63,089 nucleotides of DNA from NCBI GenBank assembly GCA_036267355.1, contig DATAWG010000007.1:1-63089 (forward strand), written 5' to 3'. The DNA is from Pirellulales bacterium (GTDB lineage: Bacteria; Planctomycetota; Planctomycetia; Pirellulales; DATAWG01). A model generated the notes under the pieces. It did not search any database and had not been told where the DNA came from. It was given only the letters and a program-made list of their open reading frames with translations. Shown piece after piece: positions 7,462-15,174 of the stretch (positions are counted from its first letter, which is position 1; each line of letters starts with the position of its first letter). Made by a program: the position numbers and the translations under genes.

Positions 7462-8406
7462 CTACTTGGCGTTGCCCGGCAGCTTGATCGATGCGGCAAA
7501 GGTGGCGACTGCATCGATTATTGGCCATCCGGCGTCCCGCGGCGCGTCGTTTTTCACATGATTGCTCGGCGGAGTCGAAAGCTTGCTCGCAAAGGCCGTC
7601 GACATCGCGGCCGTAAGTTGTTTCAAGCCGCTGGCCGGCTGCTTGAACATTTGCGTCGCCAAATCAGGTGACTTTGGCTTGGCGAACTTGGCAACACCGT
7701 CTCGATTGAAAAGCCCGTTCGGATTAGAGGCCGGGTCGTCAACCAGATCGACGGCGGCCAGCGATTGCAACCTTACATGCGGGAAATTGTTCACGTTCGC
7801 GGCGTCCGGGCTGCGGAAGCCGTAGCTTCCGCCAAATTTCGCCATGAATGCTTGCTCGGCGTCATAGTCACGCTGAAACGCCAGCGACGCACCGAATGCA
7901 GCAGGATCGCTTTCGGCTAAGTCCATCACATAGCCGGCGAGGTCCCCGTCCGGCGTGTTGTGGGCAGGCTCCGCGAAATGCTCATCGGCTCGGACCGTAT
8001 CACCGTCGATCGAGGCATTCTTGGCGCGTCCGAGGAATTTGCCGAGTGCGTCGCCAATCGGGGTCGGGTGTGTGAACCGTGATTTCACGCCAGCCGGAGC
8101 GCTATTGATTGCCGCGGCGGCCTGCCCGAGGAACGTCGCATCGATCCAAAGGCCTTGCCCCTTCACTTCACCGATCGTGCAAGCCGCGATGCCCCGAATC
8201 AAGCCCGCCCCGTAGTCGCCGCCGTTCCGGTCAACGGGCGAACCGATTGCCGAGATGCCGCTAGAAACAGCGGTGCGGAAAAGTTGTGTCCGGCTATTAT
8301 GCGCCGTTGGCACAACGAAATGCGTTTGCGGCTGACGGTTCAAGAGCGGCGACGAAAAAACATCTTCAATTGACTCGTTAAGCGACGCCAGGTGATTAAG
8401 TTCCAT
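7462..8406 (-). CDS. Putative phage prohead protease-like protein
   Basis: The protein is 314 aa. The segment GAGLIRGIAACTIGEVKGQG, then GLWIDATFLGQAAAAINSA, VKSRFTHPTPIGDALGKFLG and DGDTVRADEHFAEPAHNTPD, followed by FGASLAFQRDY, resembles head-maturation protease regions of tailed-phage elements. In those, a conserved His (here in RFTHP) and a Ser (here in GASLAF) form the active site. The assignment rests on this recalled pattern only. The start ATG 8406 overlaps the upstream gene by 11 bp, indicating translational coupling. No major capsid gene follows, so its substrate would have to come from elsewhere. Confidence 0.5.
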   Translation of the reverse strand: MELNHLASLNESIEDVFSSPLLNRQPQTHFVVPTAHNSRTQLFRTAVSSGISAIGSPVDRNGGDYGAGLIRGIAACTIGEVKGQGLWIDATFLGQAAAAINSAPAGVKSRFTHPTPIGDALGKFLGRAKNASIDGDTVRADEHFAEPAHNTPDGDLAGYVMDLAESDPAAFGASLAFQRDYDAEQAFMAKFGGSYGFRSPDAANVNNFPHVRLQSLAAVDLVDDPASNPNGLFNRDGVAKFAKPKSPDLATQMFKQPASGLKQLTAAMSTAFASKLSTPPSNHVKNDAPRDAGWPIIDAVATFAASIKLPGNAK

Positions 8407-8908
8407 TTGATTCCTCGGTTTCAGGTTGATGGATTCGCAAACCGTGCGGATTGTCGCGACGGAGCTTTGTTAGAATTTCCATCGGTTCAACTTGCTTCGC
8501 CGATTTCGATTCGATCGCCGCGGGCTTACATGCCGACGCTGGCATTCCAGGCATGATGCCGTTCGCGAGAATGGCCGTCTTGGTCGTGGCGTCTTCGATT
8601 GCGATTCCGTTGGGCAAGATTGAAGCCAGCTCAGCGCCATCTTGCAAAAGCAGCGAGGACGTTACGCCGGCAGTGAGGCGGAAATTATTCCCTTGTACAT
8701 TGCCGATGATGTACGGCGCGGCATTCAAAACCGAGAGCCCGATTGACGAAAAGCCTTCGCGCTCGATTTCAATCCGGCCCGGTTCGATTCGCGTGCAATC
8801 GCCACCGTTAACCAATTCGAGCCGGTCCAGGCGAAGCGTCCGCGGATGCCTGGAAACGAGCGCGACGACGGCGACGCACAGCGCGACGGTCGAAAGAAAG
8901 ATTGCCAT
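8396..8908 (-). CDS. Membrane-anchored hypothetical protein of the element
   Basis: The protein is 170 aa. Residues 2-19 (AIFLSTVALCVAVVALVS) form one N-terminal membrane segment or uncleaved signal anchor. The rest is beta-rich with short repeated hydrophobic strands (GRIEIEREG, GLSVLNAAPYIIGNVQG, LLLQDGAELASI), as in small phage structural or membrane proteins. It lies between the tape-measure gene and the putative protease and overlaps the latter by 11 bp. The function is unknown. Confidence 0.7.
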   Translation of the reverse strand: MAIFLSTVALCVAVVALVSRHPRTLRLDRLELVNGGDCTRIEPGRIEIEREGFSSIGLSVLNAAPYIIGNVQGNNFRLTAGVTSSLLLQDGAELASILPNGIAIEDATTKTAILANGIMPGMPASACKPAAIESKSAKQVEPMEILTKLRRDNPHGLRIHQPETEESNGT

Positions 8909-8940
8909 AGGACGGTTCCAGGGTTGTGGTGTCCGGTCGC

Positions 8941-10947
8941 TTAGTGAAATTGGAGATTCTCGTTTTGCTGCCGCCAGTGATTATGTGCGGCCGTCTTTCG
9001 GTCGATCGACGAGAGGTGATGGACCATTTTTTGCTGTAAGTTCGTACCACCGAGTTGCCGTCCGGCGGTGGCTCCGGCGAACGTGCCGCCGACGACTGAT
9101 TTCATCGTGTAAATCAATTCGTCTTGCACTTTCTTGACTGGTACTCCGCCGGCTGATTCACCGGGGCGATAGCCGGTCGGGCTATGCCGCTCGTCCTCCG
9201 CGTGCTGAATCAGGCCGTCGCGCTTGACGATCAAATCCGTAATTTCCTGTTGCAGCGCCTTTTCCTTTTCGGCTCGCGCCTTTTGATGGGCGGCTAGCTC
9301 GGCATCCTTGCTTTCCTTCAACGCGGCTAGCGTGCCGACGCGATCGCGTTCGATCCGATCCAGCTCGGCCTTGCGCTTGGCCTCGCGCTGGGCGATGGCC
9401 GCATTCTGCCGATCTTGCACGGCTTGTTTTTTGGCATCCGTGTCGCTGTCTATCTTATTGACCTCGGCATCGACGTTGATGTCTTTGTCGAACAGGCCCT
9501 TTAATCGGACCCATGCCTTTTGCACGAAACCGACGGCACTGAACCAGGCTTTTTGAATGAAGCCGGTGAACACGGACCACGAATCGCAGAGGAAGCCGAT
9601 CGTCTCTTGCCAGGCGGCTTGCAAGCCGGCCCAGGCCTCGGTGAACACGCCGGCCGTGAAATAGACGGCCTTCGTCCAGGCGTCTTGAAACATGCCGGTG
9701 AATTCGATCCACTGCGTGTCAAGAAAATTGATGCCGCGAGTCCATTCGAGCTTTAGAGTTGTCCAAAGAATCTGAGCGGCGAGCTTGAAGTCGCCGGCGG
9801 CAAGCGCGTCTTTGATGCCGCCGAACGCCGTCACGGCATCGCCTTTCAGCGTGTCGAATGCGCCGCCCAAAAACTTGCACGCACTGGCCGCCGCACCCGT
9901 CTTGACGGCGATCGTGGCACCGAGGCCTACCACGGCCGCGACGACGAGGCCGACCGGGGAGAGAATCGCGCCGACGGCCGCAACCACCATGCCGATCGCG
10001 GAAGCCGCGACGCCCAATAACGTGCCCAGGAAGCTGAGAGCCGTTGCAAGTCCGCCGCAAACTGCGGCCGCGGAAGTAAACAGCGTGCCAATGACAACCA
10101 GGGCGGCACCGGCGGCCATAATGCCGGCGACGATCTTCGCGGCCCAAACGACGACTTCTTTGTGGGCCTTGATCCATTTGGAAGCGACCGTCAACCAGCC
10201 GGACACCTTTGCGCCCAATTCCTCGAGCGCAGGAACCAGTGCTGAGCCGATGTTGAACGCGCCCATCTTTACCTGGTCCCACAGGCTCGAAAAGCGCTGG
10301 GCGAGCGAGACGGCCGCATCGGCATCCTTGCCGCTCATCGTCAGGCCCAGCCGATCGGCCTCGGCCCGGAGCCGCTGGATGCCCTTCGCACCTTCCAGCA
10401 TCAGCGGCGCGAGGCCCATGCCTTCGCGGCCGAAGATGTCCATCAACATGGCCGCGCGCTTGGCCGGGTCCTGCACCTTAGTTAGCGCGTCGGCGAGTGC
10501 CTCGAATTGCTTGTCGGGCGAGAGGTTTCGCAGGTTGTTGATATTGACGCCCAGCATCGCGAAGCTGGTGATCGCGGCATTGTTGCCTTGCAGCGCTTCG
10601 CCGAGCTTCTGTTGCATTTTCCGCAAGCCCATTTCCAGGCCGTCCATCTCGACGCCGGAGTCTTTGGCGGCGTAGGCCAACTGGCTGAGCGCCTCCACCT
10701 GGACACCGGTAGCCGTCGATGCGCGTTGCATCTCGGCACCCATCGAGGCAAAGACACCGACCGAGGCCGCGAGCGGCGCTTCGAGGGCGGCACCGAGGCC
10801 TGAAAGCTTCAGGCCGATCCCGCGGATCGACTCGCCAAAGGCCTTGAGCTTGCCTTTCCAGGCGCGCAGGCCCTTGGTGAGCTTGCCGTCTTTCAACGTC
10901 AGCTCGTAGTAGGCTGCGCCGGCTTTGATTCCCGAGGAGGATGGCAT
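8941..10947 (-). CDS. Phage tail tape-measure protein (TP901-like)
   Basis: The protein is 668 aa from ATG 10947 (MPSSSGIKAGAAY); a longer frame to 11022 looks non-coding. The N-terminal region has features of TP901-type tape-measure proteins: RASTATGVQVEALSQLAYAA, MGLRKMQQKLGEAL, SPDKQFEALADALTKV and MLMDIFGREG. A long hydrophobic alanine- and glycine-rich region follows (about 290-400), then Trp-rich repeats (SWSVFTGFIQKAWFSAVGFV) and a charged coiled coil. In phages this protein sets tail length and enters the cell membrane during DNA delivery. It follows the putative tail protein gene by 65 bp, as in tail operons. At this length it would specify a tail of roughly 100 nm by the usual rule. 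Confidence 0.85.
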   Translation of the reverse strand: MPSSSGIKAGAAYYELTLKDGKLTKGLRAWKGKLKAFGESIRGIGLKLSGLGAALEAPLAASVGVFASMGAEMQRASTATGVQVEALSQLAYAAKDSGVEMDGLEMGLRKMQQKLGEALQGNNAAITSFAMLGVNINNLRNLSPDKQFEALADALTKVQDPAKRAAMLMDIFGREGMGLAPLMLEGAKGIQRLRAEADRLGLTMSGKDADAAVSLAQRFSSLWDQVKMGAFNIGSALVPALEELGAKVSGWLTVASKWIKAHKEVVVWAAKIVAGIMAAGAALVVIGTLFTSAAAVCGGLATALSFLGTLLGVAASAIGMVVAAVGAILSPVGLVVAAVVGLGATIAVKTGAAASACKFLGGAFDTLKGDAVTAFGGIKDALAAGDFKLAAQILWTTLKLEWTRGINFLDTQWIEFTGMFQDAWTKAVYFTAGVFTEAWAGLQAAWQETIGFLCDSWSVFTGFIQKAWFSAVGFVQKAWVRLKGLFDKDINVDAEVNKIDSDTDAKKQAVQDRQNAAIAQREAKRKAELDRIERDRVGTLAALKESKDAELAAHQKARAEKEKALQQEITDLIVKRDGLIQHAEDERHSPTGYRPGESAGGVPVKKVQDELIYTMKSVVGGTFAGATAGRQLGGTNLQQKMVHHLSSIDRKTAAHNHWRQQNENLQFH

Positions 10948-11011
10948 ATTAAAACTCACGAATGAGAAAAATGATTTTGAAAAGTCGCGGCGTCGATCAG
11001 CGGGAATCGCG

Positions 11012-11848
11012 TCAGCTCCCAATGCCGATCGTGGTGAAATCGCCTTCGTAATAGACCTGCTCGACGTAGGCGGCGATCGGTTTCTTGACCATCATCAACG
11101 GCACGGCGTCCGGGTCTTTCGCGTCGGTGTACTGAATCCACAAATACTGCCAACCCTGCTGGCTAATGCCAGTGAAGGGGCCGATCGTCTGACTCGATAA
11201 GCCCGGCCGCACTTGGAACTTGTACGTGATTTCCCAATCATCGAGGCCGCGTTGCGTGCCGCTCGCACCGAGGAATAAGACACTTCCCTCGGCATAGCCT
11301 CGCCACGTCGAATCATTCACCTTGCCGCAGACGTTCGATAGCGCGGCTTGATAGGTGCTGTTGACGCTCGCGACCGGCAAATAATGTGTCTCGGAAAACG
11401 CAAATGTCGCCGCGAAAATATCGCAGCCCTCAATTCCGTCAGACGTGACGCCAATCGCCCCGTTGTGGTTCGGGGCGGTCGTAATGCCGCCGGCGGTGTT
11501 CGGGTACTTGTGGACCGTTGAGATGCTTTGCGTGGCCTTGACGGTCGTCGTGCCGATTTCGAAGTTGTAGGTCGAGTCGTTCGGATTCTTGGGTTCGCGA
11601 TTCGCGTAATGAACCGTCAACAGCCAAAATCCAGCCCCCAGCGGCTCCATATCGTACCCCTGGAAAATCAGGTTGTACGTGGTCGCATACGAGCCGGAAT
11701 AGGTGTCGCCGTAGGCCTGGACCTCGGTGTCGTCGTCGCTGTCGGTCGGCGAACAAGAGAGCAGCACCTTGAGGTCGGCTTTCTTGTTTTGCCAACCGAT
11801 CGAGGCGTTGCGTGAATCCCACTTTTCGCCGATGAGAGCTATGGACAT
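11012..11848 (-). CDS. Putative phage tail tube or minor virion protein
   Basis: The protein is 278 aa from ATG 11848 (MSIALIGEKWDSRNASIGWQ), with GGAA about 9 nt upstream. It is beta-rich and contains domain-like segments (VHYANREPKNPNDSTYNFEI, GWQYLWIQYTDAKDPD). It is transcribed just before the tape-measure gene, where tail tube or assembly proteins normally sit. The family is not recognised with certainty. The structural role is inferred mainly from gene order. Confidence 0.6.
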   Translation of the reverse strand: MSIALIGEKWDSRNASIGWQNKKADLKVLLSCSPTDSDDDTEVQAYGDTYSGSYATTYNLIFQGYDMEPLGAGFWLLTVHYANREPKNPNDSTYNFEIGTTTVKATQSISTVHKYPNTAGGITTAPNHNGAIGVTSDGIEGCDIFAATFAFSETHYLPVASVNSTYQAALSNVCGKVNDSTWRGYAEGSVLFLGASGTQRGLDDWEITYKFQVRPGLSSQTIGPFTGISQQGWQYLWIQYTDAKDPDAVPLMMVKKPIAAYVEQVYYEGDFTTIGIGS

Positions 11849-11897
11849 TGCGTGGTTCCAAAGGGATGCGCGGCGGAGAGACGGCGACGGATCGAGG

Positions 11898-12101
11898 CTA
11901 GTTGCGGCGCGGTTTTGCTTGCTTTTCGCGAGCATCTTCCGGCGACGAAACCGCAATCTCCGGCCCGCGCTGTCGGAGCGCGACAAGCCGGCCTGGATCG
12001 GCGAAGCCGGCGTCGCCGTCGATAAAAGCAAGCAACGCCGGCCTGCTTTTTTCGATCGTGATTTCGAAACTTTGATCGGGCGGAGCGGAAGGATTGGCCA
12101 C
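11898..12101 (-). CDS. Small hypothetical protein, GTG start
   Basis: The protein is 67 aa from GTG at 12101 (VANPSAPPDQSFEITIEKSR), with AAAGG about 9 nt upstream. It has no membrane segment. The middle, PALLAFIDGDAGFADPGRLV, is protein-like, and the C-terminus is charged. It lies 34 bp downstream of the small paralogue at 12136-12315 and 49 bp before the putative tail gene. It is probably a small structural or accessory protein of the tail operon. Confidence 0.6.
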   Translation of the reverse strand: MANPSAPPDQSFEITIEKSRPALLAFIDGDAGFADPGRLVALRQRGPEIAVSSPEDAREKQAKPRRN

Positions 12102-12135
12102 GATGCTTTGCCTTTCGAGATAAATGGGAGCCGGT

Positions 12136-12315
12136 TCAAGCCGGCGGGAAATACAGATCGGGCGGAGTGCCGACGATCGCGACTTGGCGGATTGTGTTTC
12201 CGCCGCATCCGATCTTGCGAACCGCCCCGGCAATTGACACGTCGGGGCCAGCTATATCGGAGAGCTTCGAACCGGCCGGATACTCGACGTGTTCCAGGAT
12301 CGTCAACGCAAGCAA
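12136..12315 (-). CDS. Small hypothetical protein, paralogue of the upstream gene, TTG start
   Basis: The protein is 59 aa from TTG at 12315, with GAGGGC about 12-15 nt upstream. The segment LEHVEYPAGSKLSDIAGPDV matches the neighbouring protein at 12384-12698 (LVEFVQCPAGSSVASIIGTD): both have a LxxVxxPAGSxxSxIxGxD pattern. The rest (AVRKIGCGGNTIRQVAIVG) is protein-like. It lacks the N-terminal 40 residues of its neighbour. Either it starts late at TTG or it is a 5'-truncated duplicate. Its reading frame is bounded by TAG at 12361-12363. Confidence 0.55.
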   Translation of the reverse strand: MLALTILEHVEYPAGSKLSDIAGPDVSIAGAVRKIGCGGNTIRQVAIVGTPPDLYFPPA

Positions 12316-12383
12316 ACTTGCCGCCGCGGCCCTCGTGCATGATCTTGCGATCGGCGAACACGTCTAGCGCGCCAAAGGGGGCG

Positions 12384-12698
12384 TCACACGGTCGCTTGCA
12401 ACGAGTATTGCGAATCGACCACCAGCGGAGAATTCGGCACCACGCCTACCGTCACAACGCTTTTGACTTGTCCTTGCCCGGCTGAGTACGTTTGCCGAAT
12501 CGAGACGCCAGGGTTTGCGCTGTCGGTCCCGATGATCGAGGCAACGGACGAACCGGCCGGGCATTGGACGAATTCGACCAATTGCAGACAGGTCAACGTG
12601 GCGCTTTCGGTTGCGTACAATGCGGCGCGAGCGCTAAACAGTGCGACGGCATCGGCGGTAGCATTTGCGGCCGCTCCGGCTGTGAATATGGTGGACAT
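12384..12698 (-). CDS. Small hypothetical protein, Ala-rich
   Basis: The protein is 104 aa from ATG 12698, preceded by GAGG at about 8 nt. Residues 5-40 are alanine-rich (AGAAANATADAVALFSARAA), followed by a beta-rich C-terminal half with PAGSSVASIIGTDSANPGVS. The same pattern appears in the smaller gene downstream, so the pair are probably tandem duplicates. Position at the head of the tail-gene cluster suggests a virion or head-completion role. No family is recognised. Confidence 0.65.
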   Translation of the reverse strand: MSTIFTAGAAANATADAVALFSARAALYATESATLTCLQLVEFVQCPAGSSVASIIGTDSANPGVSIRQTYSAGQGQVKSVVTVGVVPNSPLVVDSQYSLQATV

Positions 12699-12803
12699 TG
12701 GCTAACCTCGATTGCGTGAGCAGGTGTGTCGACCGCACGTCGGCCGATTAAAGAAGCGACCGCGACTATGCCGCGGCGGATGCGTGCCGTCGAAGGGTGA
12801 GAA

Positions 12804-12986
12804 CTACGCGGCGATGGCCAGCACGTCGGACAGGCGGAAGCGCACCGAGCGCCCGATCCGCACGCGGGGCAACTTGCCGGCATCGGCCAGCCTACGGATC
12901 GTCGGCATCGAAACCTTCAACCGGACGGCAGCGCCCTCCGTCGTCAACAGCTCGGAATCGTCATGTTCCGTGCAACTGCTATTCAT
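12804..12986 (-). CDS. Excisionase-type HTH DNA-binding protein
   Basis: The protein is 60 aa from ATG 12986 (MNSSCTEHDD), with AGGGG 7 nt upstream. It is a complete HTH_17/excisionase domain: LLTTEGAAVRLKVSMPTIRR, LADAGKLPRVRIGRSVRFRL, SDVLAIAA. The fold is that of Xis and AlpA proteins, which bend attachment-site DNA or switch on element genes. It heads the tail-gene cluster and lies next to three copies of a short direct repeat (13054-13476), so an activator or repressor role for this operon is plausible. Confidence 0.8.
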   Translation of the reverse strand: MNSSCTEHDDSELLTTEGAAVRLKVSMPTIRRLADAGKLPRVRIGRSVRFRLSDVLAIAA

Positions 12987-13053
12987 GGCATTCCCCTGAT
13001 AATCAGGAAGGGACGGAAGAAAGCCGGCCCGGTGCGGACCGACTGTGAATTGC

Positions 13054-13476
13054 CTATACCCTAAGGAGAGCGCAAATCGGCGGATTTTCCGCAGCACGGG
13101 CCGCGGAGATTTTTTTGCGCCCGGCGATCGTCCGCCACTATAAAGAGAGGCCCAATAGGTAGTTTTTTCTCCGCACTACCGATTGCGGCAGCCGGCAGCG
13201 TTAAATCTATACCTAAGAAGAGCGCACGGAGCGCCGATTTTATGCAGCAGAATCCCGGCAGCCGGCGGCAAATCGCCGCGCGGCCGCGCTGCGTGTCATG
13301 CCCGTGGACCGTCTCTCATACGGCGAGTGTGTGCTGTTGCTCGTTGTAACGAACTTCGATCGCCCTCCGGCGATTATCAAATGGTCGGCCGCGGGTTTCG
13401 CCTGTGTGCCGGCAAGCGCGATTGCCTCGCATCGCCGCAGTTTCGCTTTTCAGTGTGCATACCTAAGAAGAGGCCA
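13054..13476. promoter_or_regulatory. Three spaced copies of a 20-bp direct repeat
   Basis: The copies are CTATACCCTAAGGAGAGCGC (13054), CTATACCTAAGAAGAGCGCA (13207) and GCATACCTAAGAAGAGGCCA (13457). All have the same orientation, 153 and 250 bp apart, in a 0.5-kb stretch with no convincing gene. They lie upstream of the excisionase-like gene and the tail cluster. Conservation of the motif while the flanks differ suggests binding sites for an element regulator. The regulator is not identified. Confidence 0.5.
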
Positions 13477-13494
13477 CGAACGATGTCTTCGTAA

Positions 13495-13722
13495 AACTCT
13501 TTTGCGCCGTTTTACGACATATTCCGCGCTCAGCTCGATCAGCACCGAATTCATGCCGAGATAGTCGGCGACGCGCCCGACCGTGCAGCACGCGGCGCAC
13601 GCCGTCGAACACGCGGACCGGTTTCGCCAAGAATTCGTCGAGCGTTTTTTCGCTGCCGAGTTCCAAATGCTTGTCGGGATGATCGGACGGCAGATACGAA
13701 CGCAGCCGGATGGTTGATGCCG
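13495..13722 (-). pseudogene. Decayed gene fragment with frameshift
   Basis: Two protein-like stretches lie in different minus-strand frames and abut near 13575. The first is TIRLRSYLPSDHPDKHLELG, then EKTLDEFLAKPVRVFDG. The second is GRVADYLGMNSVLIELSAEY, then VVKRRKR. Neither alone is a complete gene and no ribosome site is evident. The first begins right after the stop of the upstream gene (13723). I read this as a broken small gene. The ancestral function is not recognised. Confidence 0.4.
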
Positions 13723-14271
13723 TCAGGCGGCCTTCACTGGATCGGCCGTTTCGCCAACCGGTCGATCAGCTTCAATGGCCGCTGCCAGTTTGGCCGCCCG
13801 CTTGGCGAGCCGATTAGCCTTCGTATCTCGGAAGGCTTTTTTGCGCTGGCCTTCGACCCAAGCATTCTTGGCAACTTCGATGCAAAGCATCGCCTGGGAT
13901 GCTGATATTTGGAGCCCGTGGCAGGCGCGATTGCCGATGTTTATGGCAACCTGAATTTGCCGTTGTGTCTCGTACCGGAGTTGGTCAGCGACGCGCAGCG
14001 TCGCGAGAAGATATTTCACGCCACAGCGCGCCTCCTCTTCGCTCATTATTTGGCCGGTGGTTGGATTACGTGGCCAGCAATCGCGGAGGCGGCAAATGTC
14101 GATCAATGAACGCTCAATTGACGCTCTAGCCAAGCACCCGGCAGCGCGGGTGTAGCCCAATAAAATCAACTCGCGTGCCTGCTCTAACAGCACGATGGCC
14201 GATGGGCGCGCCTCATTATTCCACGGTTCCCGGTAACTGCTAATCGTCACAACACGCATTTGTTCGCTCAT
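13723..14271 (-). CDS. Hypothetical protein of the element, DUF4145-like in places
   Basis: The protein is 182 aa from ATG 14271 (MSEQMRVVTISS), with GGAG at 8 nt. The helical core, SAIVLLEQARELILLGYTRA, AGCLARASIERSLIDICRLR and VAINIGNRACHGLQIS, recalls DUF4145/HEPN-like helical bundles in which an arginine-rich helix precedes a conserved HG. The C-terminus is Ala- and Lys-rich. It is the first gene of the minus-strand cluster. A HEPN-type nuclease activity is possible but not shown. Confidence 0.65.
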   Translation of the reverse strand: MSEQMRVVTISSYREPWNNEARPSAIVLLEQARELILLGYTRAAGCLARASIERSLIDICRLRDCWPRNPTTGQIMSEEEARCGVKYLLATLRVADQLRYETQRQIQVAINIGNRACHGLQISASQAMLCIEVAKNAWVEGQRKKAFRDTKANRLAKRAAKLAAAIEADRPVGETADPVKAA

Positions 14272-14637
14272 CGGGTGTACTCCAATGAAAAGCCCCGCAC
14301 GCAATCTGGTACACCCGCAAGTCCCGAGGGAATCACGGCAGAAAGCGCGCGGGGTTGCTCGAAATCGCGAACATTTACGGGACCCACGGGTGTACGGGGC
14401 GGAGAATAGCAGGCGGACGAGTGGCTGGCAAGGGCGAACGGAGAGGCGATAGAAGAGGGATTCTTGGGATAAATCGCGCCGTCATGCCGTCATAGTTCCA
14501 AGGTGCGCCCCATGCGCCCTGAGACACTTTGCGGAAATAACTAAATCATCGCGGCAGCGCGCGAGATTTTCTTTCCAGCAACCGCGAGCGTGTAGAAAAA
14601 CAGTGGGGCCAAACCACGAAAAAAGAGGAAACCGCAA
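14272..14637. other. Intergenic region at the right of the element
   Basis: I see no supported gene. The stretch lies between divergently placed genes, 13723-14271 on the minus and 14638-14907 on the plus strand, and should contain promoters for both. I could not pick out clear -35/-10 pairs. Confidence 0.4.
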
Positions 14638-14907
14638 ATGAACCAGCGCGAGCTATTGAAGCCGTTCCCGAGGGAGACCGAGGTCGACCGCGTCGATCCA
14701 AAGGCCAAGCCGACGATGCTCACACTATTAGTCAAGCTCGTGGCTTGCGCAGCAGCCGCGGCGCAGCTACTGACGTGCGATTTTCGTGGCAGCGTTGAAT
14801 GGCATTCGGCGGCGAGGTTCACAAACAGGCCACACGCCAGACCGCCCGTAGCCAGCGCAACAAAAAACCGGGCCGACGAGGGGCAGGATCGTCGGCCCGG
14901 CGAATAG
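14638..14907 (+). CDS. Small hypothetical protein, only plus-strand gene of the element
   Basis: The protein is 89 aa from ATG 14638, with a strong ribosome site AGAGGA 9 nt upstream. The N-terminal 30 residues are charged (MNQRELLKPFPRETEVDRVD). Then comes a hydrophobic stretch, TMLTLLVKLVACAAAAAQLL, that could be one membrane segment. The last residues overlap the hairpin of the minus-strand terminator at 14862-14900, so the C-terminus may be fortuitous. The function is unknown; a small membrane or exclusion protein is a guess. Confidence 0.5.
   Translation: MNQRELLKPFPRETEVDRVDPKAKPTMLTLLVKLVACAAAAAQLLTCDFRGSVEWHSAARFTNRPHARPPVASATKNRADEGQDRRPGE
14862..14900 (-). terminator. Rho-independent terminator, minus strand
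   Basis: A perfect 12-bp stem pairs CCGGGCCGACGA at 14868-14879 with its complement at 14889-14900, around a 9-nt loop. On the minus strand it is followed directly by TTTTTTG (14867-14861). It lies 57 bp past the end (14957) of the integrase C-terminal segment and points the same way. In the circular element it would terminate the full-length integrase transcript. Confidence 0.8.
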
Positions 14908-15115
14908 CGGGCATTGCTGCCCGTTGACTAAATCGTAAATGGCGGTCGCGGCGGATTCAACCAGGCCGCGTAGATCGCTTGGCAGTGGCCGTCCGCCTCG
15001 GCGTCGCCGGCGGTGCCGCGGCGTCGACTATCGCACGAATGCCGGCCCGGAGGGCTTCCGGCAATGCGCCCCAGGCCGTAGCAATAGCGAGCAAATCCGC
15101 ATCAGCGTCAGAAAA

Positions 15116-15136
15116 TGGCCCCGATTCTGGCCCCGA
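15116..15136. repeat. Candidate integrase arm-type site, right copy
   Basis: This is identical over 21 bp to 892-912 and consists of two TGGCCCCGA units spaced by TTC. It lies 38 bp inside the right attachment core and encodes the SGPESGP of the displaced integrase segment. Confidence 0.6.
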
Positions 15137-15174
15137 TGTTTCAGGATTCGCTATTTTCCCGCATAATTCGCATA

